Translations under genes and position numbers: made by a program
Notes under the pieces: generated by a model
The model's input: the letters and a program-made list of their open reading frames with translations, nothing else
Database searches by the model: none
What the model was told of the DNA's origin: nothing
NCBI GenBank assembly: GCA_004000155.1
Contig: RCSS01000379.1
Span: 1 to 10,413, forward strand
DNA length: 10,413 nt
Direction: 5' to 3'
Source: Tubulinosema ratisbonensis
Lineage: Eukaryota; Microsporidia; Tubulinosematidae
Shown: positions 1 to 8,030 of the stretch, piece by piece
Layout: the number at the start of each line of letters is the position of its first letter
Position numbering within the stretch: position 1 is the stretch's first letter

Positions 1-289
1 TTTCAAGTATATGATTTTTAATATGTCTAAAAAAATAATTTAAGAATAAAATTTTGTTAATTGAATCTATTTANNAAATATCTATTTTTTACNTATNACA
101 ATTATANAATGNTNATTTACATTAACTTTATGACAATNACAATGATNNTAGATTCGNTTTAGTAATTAAAGCAATTTAATTNTATAAAATTCAGTNAAAT
201 NAATAAATTAATATTTNTATACAAAAAAATATCAAATCTAATTTACCNTTTTNGAACATAAAAANATTTGTAAGAAAAAAACCCNTCTT
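1..289. other. AT-rich 5' flank with scattered N calls; no gene seen
   Basis: This stretch is AT-rich with isolated N bases from about position 74 onward. No frame gives a convincing protein. The frame of the downstream gene is open from 242, just after a TAA at 239-241, but has no ATG until 290. It presumably holds the promoter and 5' leader of that gene. I see no recognisable promoter element that I would assign. Confidence 0.5.
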
Positions 290-1315
290 ATGCTNNANTT
301 CTTCCTTTGGACAATAAACATAAAAACTTCGGAACTNAAGAATGAGTTGCGAATCGAATTAGATACTTTTATGAAAACAATAACAGAGGAAATAGNAAAN
401 ACGAGCATGAACAACAAATCNGAAACAGNCAAAGAACTCGAAAAGATTGGTGAATTGATTAGATCTTTGGAACAAAACAAGCAAAATGATACGATAAAAT
501 CTNTAATGAACCATATTAAAACAGNNGTANTTAAGTTGAAAAAGGATGTAGTTGGNTTTATNTCNNNAGAAAGCAACAAAATNGTNACAAAAATNGATAA
601 TTTTTGTTGTAAGTTGCCAGANAATTTACAAAAACAATGNAATGAGGTAATGACAAATTGCNTNCTCAAAAAAATNANTNGNCAGATTATTGAAAAAGAA
701 CTAGAAGAGATNATCTCTGTTTTTAGAAACACGGCAAAAATAACAAACAATATTAACCCACTTAATTTNANNGAAAAACTTGCAGANCTTNCTGGGGTAA
801 TAGAAACGACTNGCANCAAATTGTCTCAGGGAGTTATCGATACACTCACNGAGTTTAATATGATAATTGAANCAGCNAAAATAAATCCTGTAGTTCGTCA
901 TCANGAAATAAAAAAAAAATTAAGTCNTGAAAAGAANNCNNTNATAAACCAAATTAANGATNAAATNAATGAAATGNATACAGAGTTTGGTTTAGCAAAA
1001 AGTCTTACTGATAAACCGGGACTTTCNATCGAAAGACTTGTCAAATGCGCAGAAAAACATCAAACTCTTTTAAAACTAAAAGAAGATTGTAAAAAAATTA
1101 GAAATCACATCACATTTGTTTCTATTGATGATCATTATGAAAATTTAACAGAAAATTTAGCTTCGAAGTCTATTCTATTAGAATTGGAATCAGAAAAATT
1201 ACGAAAAAACATTTCTAAATTAGAGAGAACGATTGATAACTTTATTAATGATAATGTTATTATTATTGATGATGCACTAAAAAACATTGAAGAAAGTAGA
1301 TCAAAAATTTTTTAA
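290..1315 (+). CDS. Predicted coiled-coil protein of unknown function
   Basis: I do not recognise this 341-residue protein. It is rich in Lys, Glu, Asn, Ile and Leu and reads as long amphipathic helices over most of its length, so a coiled-coil structural or tethering role is plausible but unproven. There is no signal peptide, membrane segment or catalytic motif; an isolated Cys-Cys pair lies near residues 106-107. The start is the first ATG after an in-frame TAA at 239-241; an ATG at 371 is an alternative. About 51 N calls lie in the frame up to position 1027, and by my hand count about 30 are at third codon positions, 13 at first and 8 at second. That pattern argues for a real, constrained protein. 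The last ~95 residues carry no N. It converges on the next gene with 13 bases between stops. Confidence 0.75.
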   Translation: MXXFFLWTINIKTSEXKNELRIELDTFMKTITEEIXXTSMNNKXETXKELEKIGELIRSLEQNKQNDTIKSXMNHIKTXVXKLKKDVVXFXXXESNKXXTKXDNFCCKLPXNLQKQXNEVMTNCXLKKXXXQIIEKELEEXISVFRNTAKITNNINPLNXXEKLAXLXGVIETTXXKLSQGVIDTLXEFNMIIEXXKINPVVRHXEIKKKLSXEKXXXINQIXDXXNEMXTEFGLAKSLTDKPGLXIERLVKCAEKHQTLLKLKEDCKKIRNHITFVSIDDHYENLTENLASKSILLELESEKLRKNISKLERTIDNFINDNVIIIDDALKNIEESRSKIF

Positions 1316-1328
1316 ATTTANAAATNAT

Positions 1329-2228
1329 TTATTCATTTTTATCTTCTTCATTGTTCATAAAAGTAGAACTGTAACCAATAACCTCATCTTCTAAATTAAA
1401 TCCTTCAAATAAATCATCATTTACAAATTCATTCTCACTTTCATTTAAATTAGGTTTAGGTTTATTTNCCTTCTTTTTCTTCTCTTTTTTTATTTCTAAT
1501 TTTTCCAAGTTTTCTTTAATTTTTTCNGTCTTGTCACTTTTCTTTTCTACTTTTTTTTCTTCTTTNATTCTTTTNACACCTTTTTCCTTTGATTTATCCA
1601 CNATNTTAATTAANTTGACACACTTAAACACTTTGTAATCTTTCATAGACATTTCTAAAGCTTTGCTTCTATAAACACTTGCGTCTTTGATTCTTCTATT
1701 TTTATTCATAAAAATAACCACATCTGCAATGTTAATTCTTCCTTTCTTAACAGAAACAACCTTGTGAAAAACTTTCTTTTCTTTTTTAACTTCCTCTTTA
1801 ATTTCTTCTTTTGCGTTCGTCACAGTTATCTTTTTAGGCTTCCTTTTTTCTCTTTTAAGTTCGTTTATCTCATTAGTTTGAGCAATAAACTGTTCTTCCT
1901 CGTCAAAAATGTCTAAAAAAGTGTTATCTTGTAAATTACCAACATTCTCTACCCGTAAAACTTTTCCTTCATCAGTCTTGTATTCTGAAATAATAGTCTC
2001 TGATTCTGAAATAATTTTGTAATCATCTTCTAATTGGTTTAATCTTTCCCCACTCGAAGTATCTTTCATGTTTGTGGTTAAAGAAATGAATTTTGATCTT
2101 AAATCGTAAATGTAAGTGTTTATCTGTTTTGTGTCATAATTTATGTCTGTGGTGTTAATTGATACCCATTTATTGTCTATTAATGAGTAAAGTCTATTAT
2201 TTCTGATTTTAATACCTTCAATTTTCAT
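1329..2228 (-). CDS. Hypothetical charged protein with Lys/Glu-rich block and acidic C-terminus
   Basis: I do not recognise this 299-residue protein. Residues 1-120 are mixed and probably folded, with an acidic patch near 107-113. A basic cluster around residues 125-133 (KREKRKPKK) resembles a nuclear localisation signal. Residues 153-204 look like a second compact segment (RINIADVVIFMNKNRRIKD at about 164-182). Residues 211-258 are almost entirely Lys and Glu and probably disordered or a single charged helix. The last ~40 residues are acidic. Seven N calls fall in codons 205-254, six of them at third positions, which supports the frame. The ATG at 2226-2228 is the first Met and is preceded by an AT-rich upstream region. 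Chromatin, RNA-binding or scaffold roles are possible from composition only. Confidence 0.82.
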   Translation of the reverse strand: MKIEGIKIRNNRLYSLIDNKWVSINTTDINYDTKQINTYIYDLRSKFISLTTNMKDTSSGERLNQLEDDYKIISESETIISEYKTDEGKVLRVENVGNLQDNTFLDIFDEEEQFIAQTNEINELKREKRKPKKITVTNAKEEIKEEVKKEKKVFHKVVSVKKGRINIADVVIFMNKNRRIKDASVYRSKALEMSMKDYKVFKCVXLIXXVDKSKEKGXKRXKEEKKVEKKSDKXEKIKENLEKLEIKKEKKKKXNKPKPNLNESENEFVNDDLFEGFNLEDEVIGYSSTFMNNEEDKNE

Positions 2229-3228
2229 GGATTTTTTTTAAATTAAAATTAATATTTAATAAAATAAATAATTTAATAATTTTCCTGTTTTTTTTTATTA
2301 GTAATATATTAGTTTATTAAAAATATTAAAATTACAAAAATATATTTATTTCTCTTAAATATCCTTCGTTTTCTAACATAATTTTTTAAATGCCATCTTT
2401 CTTATTTAATCTTAGTTTATAGTTTTAGGACTATGAAAGAAATAAAAAATTTTTTTCTTTTATTATTTTGTACCAAAATATAATTAAGGCAATCATTTTA
2501 TAAATATAAAAATAAATCATCTTTTATTTTTGTAATTTATTGATTTAAATTTAAAAGAATTAATTTAAAAAAATAATATCAAATTATAAATTTACTGATA
2601 AGATTATTGATTAAGTGAAATAACTTTTCTTTGAGTAATTACCCTTTCATTTACACAAACTACGATATTCGTATCTATCTGATTTACTTATATCTGATTT
2701 AATTCATGGTTATATTAAATTTGTATTTAAAATCCCGCTTTAATACGCTATAGGTTTAGAAATATCTGATCAGCCTATTTTGATCTTACAAATTTTTATT
2801 ACCTCAAAAATATCTAAATAATTCATTTTAGGTAGATAAATTTATTAAATTATTATTGATTTTATTATTAAAATTAAAATATTATTTGTTTATTTTTTTA
2901 TTACAAAAAATCTCTCTCTAAAAAAAACTTTATACTTAAATTTCTTCGCAAATTTAATAATATTATCAACTAATTGATAATCTTTCAATTGAAAAAATAA
3001 GTAGTTCAGCTGACTTTATAACGTATGATATAAATTACGCTATGTGATAGAAAAACACCTAACAATTTCAAGAAAATGCATTCGAGCAAAAAACTAAAGG
3101 TAAATTTATTTTTTTTATATCATTTATTATATAGTTAGATGATAATTGTTTCATAATACAAATCATCAAACATTTTACATACAATGAGATGTCTCAATTA
3201 ACTTAGCTAGATAATTATTTTAAATAAT
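2229..3228. other. AT-rich intergenic stretch, no gene supported
   Basis: This is long AT-rich sequence upstream of the minus-strand gene. I see no protein-like frame of useful length. Small structures include a hairpin at 2962-2981 (8-bp stem ATTATCAA/TTGATAAT, loop CTAA) and a short direct repeat of TATCTGATTTA around 2675-2701. A plus-strand ATG near 3075 begins a frame of about 20 codons, with GTAAAT and TATAG that could mimic a short intron, but there is too little to call a gene. Confidence 0.5.
2962..2981. repeat. Small AT-rich perfect hairpin
   Basis: An 8-bp perfect inverted repeat, ATTATCAA then CTAA then TTGATAAT, is visible directly. In such AT-rich DNA short palindromes are expected by chance, and no neighbouring gene end makes it a clear regulatory structure. 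Confidence 0.4.
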
Positions 3229-3438
3229 TTAAACACCTTCCTTTTCCATATTCTTAACATTTTTGGGTCTCTTTTGACTGCCACTATTTTCTTTCTTTTG
3301 TTGTTTCCATATTATGCCTTTGTTGTCAATCATATGCAGTTTCTCCTTTTGTTTGAAAATAGCGGTTGACTTAATAGGATCAAACCTAACAATCTTTATG
3401 AGTTACTTCCTTTTTATTAATTTTATATAAGCCACCAT
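3229..3438 (-). pseudogene. Short basic protein-like frame with one internal stop
   Basis: An ATG at 3436-3438 opens a frame of 69 codons ending in TAA at 3229-3231, interrupted only by TAA at 3403-3405 (codon 12). The residues after the stop look protein-like, for example FDPIKSTAIFKQKEK and MIDNKGIIWKQQKKE, and are strongly basic. I do not recognise a family. It could be a gene remnant or chance. A third reading is that a 21-base GTAACT...TTAG segment (about 3386-3406, minus strand) is a very short spliceosomal intron; its removal would keep the frame and delete the stop. No branch-site motif is evident, so that is weak. Confidence 0.3.
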
Positions 3439-3614
3439 TTTAAAAAAAATAATATTATTTTAGATACAAATTAAATTATATGAACCAATCCAATAAAAAA
3501 TTTTATTTTTCATTTAATAAATACATATCCTAAATTTAATACATGTCAACTGTGCTCTTTGTCCCCCAAATTAGCTTTATAATAAGGATACTTAAATGTT
3601 TTTTTAACGATATA
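3439..3614. other. AT-rich spacer, nothing recognised
   Basis: This is simple AT-rich sequence between the short broken frame and the Tc1-type transposon. No coding or structured signal was seen. Confidence 0.4.
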
Positions 3615-3616
3615 TA

Positions 3617-4171
3617 AGTCAAAGTGGCTTAAAAAATTAACCAGCCTCAAGGTTTAGCATATCTAATTGACATTTTATATTTATAGCAAAAAAAGCTGAC
3701 GAAAATGCATTTAATTTATTTTTTTTACTTTATTAAAAACAAAACGCCATGCGATATTTTAAAAATTGTACAATTTAAATGACAAAAAAGTTGGCCATTT
3801 TTTTAAAATAGTTGTTACATAGACAATATGAAAACCTTCATAAATAAATAGATTTTTATTTTTAATAATTAGGCTTAAAATTTTTACATTTCAAAAATCC
3901 ATACCCCCATGCACGATCTTAAAAATATTGTTAAAATGATCAAAAAAATTAAAAAAATATTTTAAAAATCGTCTAAAATTACCTTTGTCATTTTTTAAGA
4001 TTAAAAAGACATAGCGACTATTAAAAACCTTTATCCCCTCTTAATCAAAATATTGACATTTTTTATTTTTTTGTAAATTTATTTTTATTTTTTATATATA
4101 ACAAGGGAGGGGTCTAGTTTTTAATTAGTTATTAAAATAATACTACTTAGTAGTTTTAAAGTTTTTATTTT
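3617..4171 (+). repeat. Left terminal inverted repeat of the Tc1-type element (outer part)
   Basis: This arm matches the reverse complement of about 5725-6271 almost throughout. Shared landmarks are the blocks around 3684-3715 (TTTATAGCAAAAAAAGCT), 3740-3756 (AAAACGCCATGCGATA), 3790-3830 (AAGTTGGCCA then TTGTTACATAGACA) and 4101-4150 (GGGGTCTAGTTTTTAATTAG). The match continues to about 4171, where the left arm is broken by an insertion. Long arms of several hundred bases are known in some Tc1-type elements such as Tc3. Confidence 0.88.
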
Positions 4172-4568
4172 GGGTTGGATTTTGAGGGTTTCCTCGGGAA
4201 ATGTTATTGTAATACCTTACACAATTAGTTTATTTATGTTTAATAAATAAATAATATAAACCCCTAAGAAGATATGTGAGAAGAAAAAAGATTTAATAAA
4301 ACAAACAACAAAACATTTTATTTTATTAAAAACATAAAGTCTTTCTACCTGAGGCATCTCTTATACGCAGAGAGCCCTGGTGAACATGACAGTTATTAAT
4401 AAAAATAGTTGGTAAAACATTCTCATAAAACTTCATCTTTATTTAAAATAAATTCTTTATATATTTTTTCTTGAATAAGTAGACCAATAGTAATGATCTC
4501 CTATTTAACTTTAAAGTTTAGCTCCTTTATTTTTTGGATAAATTGGATCAGTATTGTTTGGATCCAAC
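4172..4568. mobile_element. About 397-base segment inserted within the left TIR; possible solo LTR
   Basis: In the right arm the bases matching 4160-4171 and 4569-4596 are contiguous. In the left arm they are separated by this segment, so it is a later insertion. Its ends carry GTTGGAT at 4174-4180 and its reverse complement ATCCAAC at 4562-4568. It contains no protein-like frame but has several AATAAA-like and TATA-like stretches. Non-coding length near 400 bases with short GTTGGAT/ATCCAAC ends resembles a solo LTR of a copia-type retroelement, whose LTRs often begin TGTTGGA. That assignment is inference. I could not define a clean target duplication. A non-autonomous DNA element is the main alternative. 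Confidence 0.55.
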
Positions 4569-4596
4569 TCTTTGAAATTTTAAAATATAGATATAG
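4569..4596 (+). repeat. Left TIR, inner end displaced by the insertion
   Basis: The run GAAATTTTAAAATATAGA and the following TATAG match the reverse complement of 5697-5719 without gaps. This is the inner end of the left inverted repeat, pushed about 400 bases inward by the inserted segment. It lies 57 bases before the transposase ATG. Confidence 0.8.
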
Positions 4597-4653
4597 TTAC
4601 CTTTATTTCTTCCTCCAAAATTAAATATAAATAAAAAAATTCTCACTACTACA

Positions 4654-5678
4654 ATGAAGAAACAAATAGATGAAAAAGTGAGTAAAGAAATAATGGAATT
4701 AAATAGAAATGGATATTCTTTAAGACAAATAGCAAATATTTTAAATATTTCTAAGAGTACAGTTAAAAATCAAACTAATAAAATAGCAGTAAGAAACTAT
4801 TTTAATAGGAAAAAAGGTTCTGGAAGGAATTCTATTTTAAGCGTTCCTGCTAAAAAGGAAATATAGAATTATATTACAAAAATACCAAGTTTAACAGCAG
4901 TGCAAGTTTCAGGGTATATTAATTACAAATTTCAAATAAGCACTACGCCAAGAGTTATTCGCTATTTTTTAAAAAAAGAAAAATATTTTAAATTTAAATC
5001 TATAAAAAAGCCAAAATTTCTGCAAAAAATATCAACTCGCCCTTGCTTTTGCTGAGAAATATATAGATTTTTGTGAAAAGGAATGGGACGGTGTATAGTT
5101 CTTAGACGAAACTAAAATAAATTTAGAATGTAATGATGGAGTTAAAAAAATTTGGAGAAAGAAAGGGGAAAGGTTTAAAGAAAAAAACTTATCAACAACT
5201 ACTAAGTTTAAAGGAGGAAATGTTATGCTTTGGGGCTGCTTTATGAGCAAAGGAGTAGGAAATTTAATAATGAATAATGGGATTATGATCAAGTTTTAAT
5301 ATTTAAAGATATTGAAAGAAAATTAAACCCAGTCAGTAAAAAAGTTAAAGATAGAGCCCTTTATTTTTCAACAAGACAATGATACCAAACATACATTTGG
5401 GATTTAAAAAAAAGTATCTGAGTAACAAAGAAATTACACTATCAGACTGGTCCTCCCAAAGCCTTGATCTCGATCCCATTGAACACCTTTGGGCTTATAT
5501 TAAGAGAAAGTTGAGGAATGTTTCATATAAAAAGAATGAGTTGATTTCGAAAGTTTTTGAAATATGAAATGATATTTCACCCGAATATTGCCGTAAATTA
5601 GTTTATAGTATGGAACAAAGGTTAAAATCAGTTATTCTTAACAAAGGTAATCTACTAAATATTAAATTGAATATCTAA
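4654..5678 (+). pseudogene. Tc1-like transposase pseudogene (DD34E type)
   Basis: The frame begins at ATG 4654 with a helix-turn-helix (about residues 8-42, including SLRQIANILNISKSTVK) and a GSGRNS segment resembling the GRPR-like linker. The catalytic domain follows: first Asp in FLDETK (5105-5107), second Asp in QQDND (5375-5377), then LDLDPIEHLW with Glu at 5481-5483. The last two are about 34 residues apart, the Tc1 DD34E spacing. Total length is about 340 residues, typical for Tc1. Breaks are TAG 4864-4866, one extra base near 5040, TAG 5096-5098, frame changes near 5280, 5366 and 5395-5405, and TGA 5565-5567 at a probable Trp. The catalytic residues survive, so inactivation is by stops and shifts. 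Confidence 0.9.
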
Positions 5679-5696
5679 TTAAATTAAAAATTTATC

Positions 5697-6271
5697 CTAT
5701 ATCTATATTTTAAAATTTCTAAGTAGAAACTTTAAAACCGCTAAGTAGTATTATTTTAATAACTAATTAAAAACTAGACCCCTCACTTGTTATATATAAA
5801 AAATAAAAATAAATTTACAAAAAAATAAAAAATGTCAATATTTTGATCAAGTGAGGAGGTAAAAGTTTTAATAGTCTCTGTTTCTTTATAGTCTTAAAAA
5901 ATGACGAAGAAGATTTTAAACGATTTTAAAGATAGATTTTTGATCATTTTAACAATATTTTTTAGATCGTACATAGGGATGTAGATTTTTAAAATGTAAA
6001 AAATTTTCGCCTAATTATTTATAATAATAATCTATTTATTTATGAGGGTTTTGATATTGTCTATGTAACAACTATTTTAAAAAAATGGCCAACTTTTTTG
6101 TCACTTGAATTGTACAACTTTTTAAAATATCGCATGGCGTTTTGTTTTTAATAAAGTAAAAAATAAAAATAAATTAAATGCATTTTTGTTAGCTTTTTTT
6201 GCTATAAATATAAAATGTCAATCAGATAGATTAATACCTTGAGGGCGGCTAATTTTTTTTGTCACTAACTG
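5697..6271 (-). repeat. Right terminal inverted repeat of the Tc1-type element, uninterrupted
   Basis: This arm is the reverse complement of 3617-4171 plus 4569-4596. Because it has no insertion, it gives the original structure of the repeat and reveals the foreign segment in the left arm. Its outer end, read inward, begins CAGTTAGTGACAAAAAAAAT and is preceded by TA, a normal Tc1-type terminus. Confidence 0.87.
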
Positions 6272-6295
6272 TAAGTCACAGTGGCTTAAAAAATT
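6272..6295 (+). repeat. Extra Tc1-type terminus fragment abutting the right end
   Basis: Directly after the right terminus, TA is followed by AGTCACAGTGGCTTAAAA and then AAATT. This repeats the left end of the element (3615-3638) in the same orientation with one mismatch in about 23 bases, then diverges. It reads as the first bases of a second copy sharing the TA, or as a product of recombination between copies. Confidence 0.65.
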
Positions 6296-6337
6296 CTCTT
6301 AATTATTTTATATTTAATTTATTTGTAACCCTATTTT

Positions 6338-7545
6338 CTAACTTAACAAATGGTGAGATTGATTCTGGATCATACTTCAAGATATATTTTTGACTTCTCC
6401 AAATTGTTGTAATAATTCCTCCTTTTCCTCACATTATAAGTTTACAAAAAATAATAATTGATTCTGTTCTCGATAAAGTTCTAATGGCAGTTCCTTAACA
6501 ACTTCCGTTTCTATTTTTACCATTGTCCAGTTTAAAAAATTCTTAGACTCGACAATTTCATCTATAAAACTCTTGATGCTATTGTAGATTTGTTGATATT
6601 CTGTTATCAAGCATTAATAAACTTTATTAATTTTTCTTTTTAGGTCTGTAAATAGATATTTAATACAATTTGTAAATGTTGAAATGGAAAGTGTAAAAAA
6701 GACAAAAATTAAATTTAAAAAGTATCTAAAAATGTAAATATTTTTAAGCTTTTGTAAAATCACTCTGATTGCTAGATAAAAATATACTGCTAATATAAAT
6801 TTTCTGTAATATGCTTTGAAGGCTCAAATTATGCCCTAGTCAAGAGACTGAACAATGAATGTTGTATTATATGCAAAACATATTCTAATGCTGCTAAGGT
6901 TTTTAGTTTTTCGTGTGCTGTACAATTGTTTAATACAATCAAAAGAGTAAACTCTTATTTTTGGAGCCCGGGAAATGTAAAGAGAATATTGTTCTTTTGA
7001 TCTAAATTCTTTGGATTGTTAACTTTAAATTTTTATTTTTTTATTGTGTATTAATTATACTTACATGAATTTTAATTATTATATAATATACTAATAAATT
7101 TTTTAAATGTTTAAACAAGGCAGCCTTTAATTCGTTTTAAAAAGCAATTCTTTTTCTCATTTTAAATTCTTAATATAATAAACCGTTTTTGATTTTTTGA
7201 ATATAATTTTCTTTTCTTAAATCTCTAAAATCTGCTCAAAGTGATTTATTCATATAAGTATTTGTACTGAAAATCGGTTCCATAAATTAATTTGATGGCT
7301 TACCTAACTATGATAATACTGGGTATTATTTTTTAAAAATATAATGTATAAAACGGTTAGTCAGAAAAAAGTGTCATTATTGGCTTTTTATGTTTTATTT
7401 TTTCGGCTCTTTTAAAACCTTTGAGTTTTTCCTCATACTATTTCCATAAAAAATCTTTTGGCAAACATACAAATCCCTCCAAATTTAATTTTTTGATAAG
7501 AAACTCTTCCCCTGTTAAATTTTCTTCCCTACTTGCATTTTATTT
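6338..7545 (-). pseudogene. pogo/Tigger-like (DDE_1) transposase remnant
   Basis: On the minus strand, fragments in shifting frames line up in order with pogo/Tigger transposases. A segment with LPKDFLWK...YEEKLKGFKRAE (about 7357-7518) would be the region after the first catalytic Asp. GKPSN...MNKSL-ADFRDL (about 7212-7304) matches the IGK-S-xP...W...F--WL region. NNCTAH (6913-6930) matches the LIDNC-AH second catalytic site, with Asn where Asp is expected. NTTFIVQSLD, stop, GII, stop, AFKAYYRKF (about 6797-6868) matches the NTTSxxQPLDQGII--FK-YYR motif, with TAG for Gln. Downstream C-terminal-like sequence (SIKSFIDEIVESKNF) runs to TAG at 6338. Many stops and frameshifts make it inactive. 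Terminal repeats were not found. The NTTF...AFKAYYRK part is the firmest evidence. Confidence 0.65.
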
Positions 7546-8022
7546 ATTTGTGTAATAGATTCATTGCCTTCGATTGTGACATATATTATATTCCTATTAT
7601 GTAGAATCTGTTTTGAATATTTTTTTAAAATTTAAATATCTTCTTCTCGCTTATCCCAGAAATCATAATAGCTTAAGGATAAATACCAACTTCAAAGTAA
7701 ATCAAAAACTTGAGTATTTCTGTTATGAAATGATGTCATGTTTTATTAAATTTAAAAATAAATATTTTAATAAAAATTTTTTAGCCCAAAAAAGAACAAG
7801 AACGAGAGAGAAGATCCACAAAGAATCAAAAGAACTTTCAAGACAATAATAAAATGCATTTAAAAATCATTTTTTTAATTTTATATCTTAACCAGAGGAA
7901 CATTGTCATCCTGAGACAAATTTAGGTTCGTTTTCGTTATTTACCCAAGTTAGAATTTTAAATAAAAAATATTAAAATTAAAAAAAATAAATTAAATATT
8001 TTAAAAATAAAATAATAAAAAT
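7546..8022. other. AT-rich stretch with copy 1 of a direct repeat; no clear gene
   Basis: A plus-strand frame at 7613-7849 (78 codons, basic, ending SKELSRQ) is open, but its second half is just the direct repeat, whose other copy is not open in that frame. I do not call it a gene. The remainder up to the Merlin element is low-complexity A/T. Confidence 0.4.
7735..7925 (+). repeat. Diverged direct repeat, copy 1
   Basis: About 190 bases match 9595-9785 in the same orientation. The best conserved core is AATCAAAAGAACTTTCAAGA and the following CAA-AATA-AATGCATT. The distal end has the stem-loop TTGTC-ATCCTGA-GACAA at about 7906-7922. The function and origin are unknown; it could be a repeat family or paired gene 3' ends. 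Confidence 0.65.
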
Positions 8023-8030
8023 ATATTTGA
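8023..8030. repeat. Left 8-base target duplication of the Merlin element
   Basis: ATATTTGA immediately precedes the element start and recurs immediately after its end at 9324-9331. Merlin elements make 8-9 base target duplications, so this fixes the ends. Confidence 0.82.

Larger units (their letters stand above)
3617..6271 (+). mobile_element. Tc1/mariner-type DNA transposon, long-TIR, inactivated, with nested insertion
   Basis: The element runs between two inverted repeats of about 575 bases and encloses a decayed Tc1-like transposase on the plus strand. The left terminus (3617) follows TA at 3615-3616. The right terminus ends CTAACTG at 6271 and is followed by TA at 6272-6273, the usual Tc1/mariner target duplication. 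The two termini share the pattern AGTG-C--AAAAAATTA-CC, with the left one slightly longer. Without the segment inserted at 4172-4568 the element would be about 2.26 kb. Transposase start and stop lie 57 and 18 bases inside the inverted repeats. The arms are diverged (roughly 85% identical by eye) and the transposase has several breaks, so the copy is old and cannot encode its own enzyme. Confidence 0.88.

Noticed and set aside
238..819. Minus-strand open frame of 193 codons
   Set aside because: It is the antisense of the plus-strand coiled-coil gene. N calls are mostly at third positions of the plus-strand frame, and its composition (Phe/Ser/Ile-rich) is typical of an antisense shadow.
701..901. 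Minus-strand open frame of 66 codons
   Set aside because: It lies antisense within the coiled-coil gene and has no protein-like features.
2675..2701. Direct repeat of TATCTGATTTA
   Set aside because: An 11-base repeat in very AT-rich DNA is too short to carry meaning without further copies.
3075..3235. Possible spliced small gene from ATG 3075 with a 35-base intron
   Set aside because: GTAAAT and TATAG are common strings in this AT-rich sequence, and the resulting peptide of about 32 residues has no recognisable features.
5032..5292. Minus-strand open frame of 86 codons
   Set aside because: It is antisense to the Tc1-type transposase catalytic domain, whose motifs are clear on the plus strand.
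3617..6271. CRISPR array, tRNA, rRNA or bacterial operon features in the window
   Set aside because: No regularly spaced identical repeats, no tRNA T-arm with matching cloverleaf, no rRNA-like conserved blocks and no Shine-Dalgarno-led gene clusters were found.
7613..7849. Plus-strand open frame of 78 codons as a gene
   Set aside because: Its second half is copy 1 of a direct repeat, and the same frame in copy 2 has stops. No family features or conserved start context are seen.
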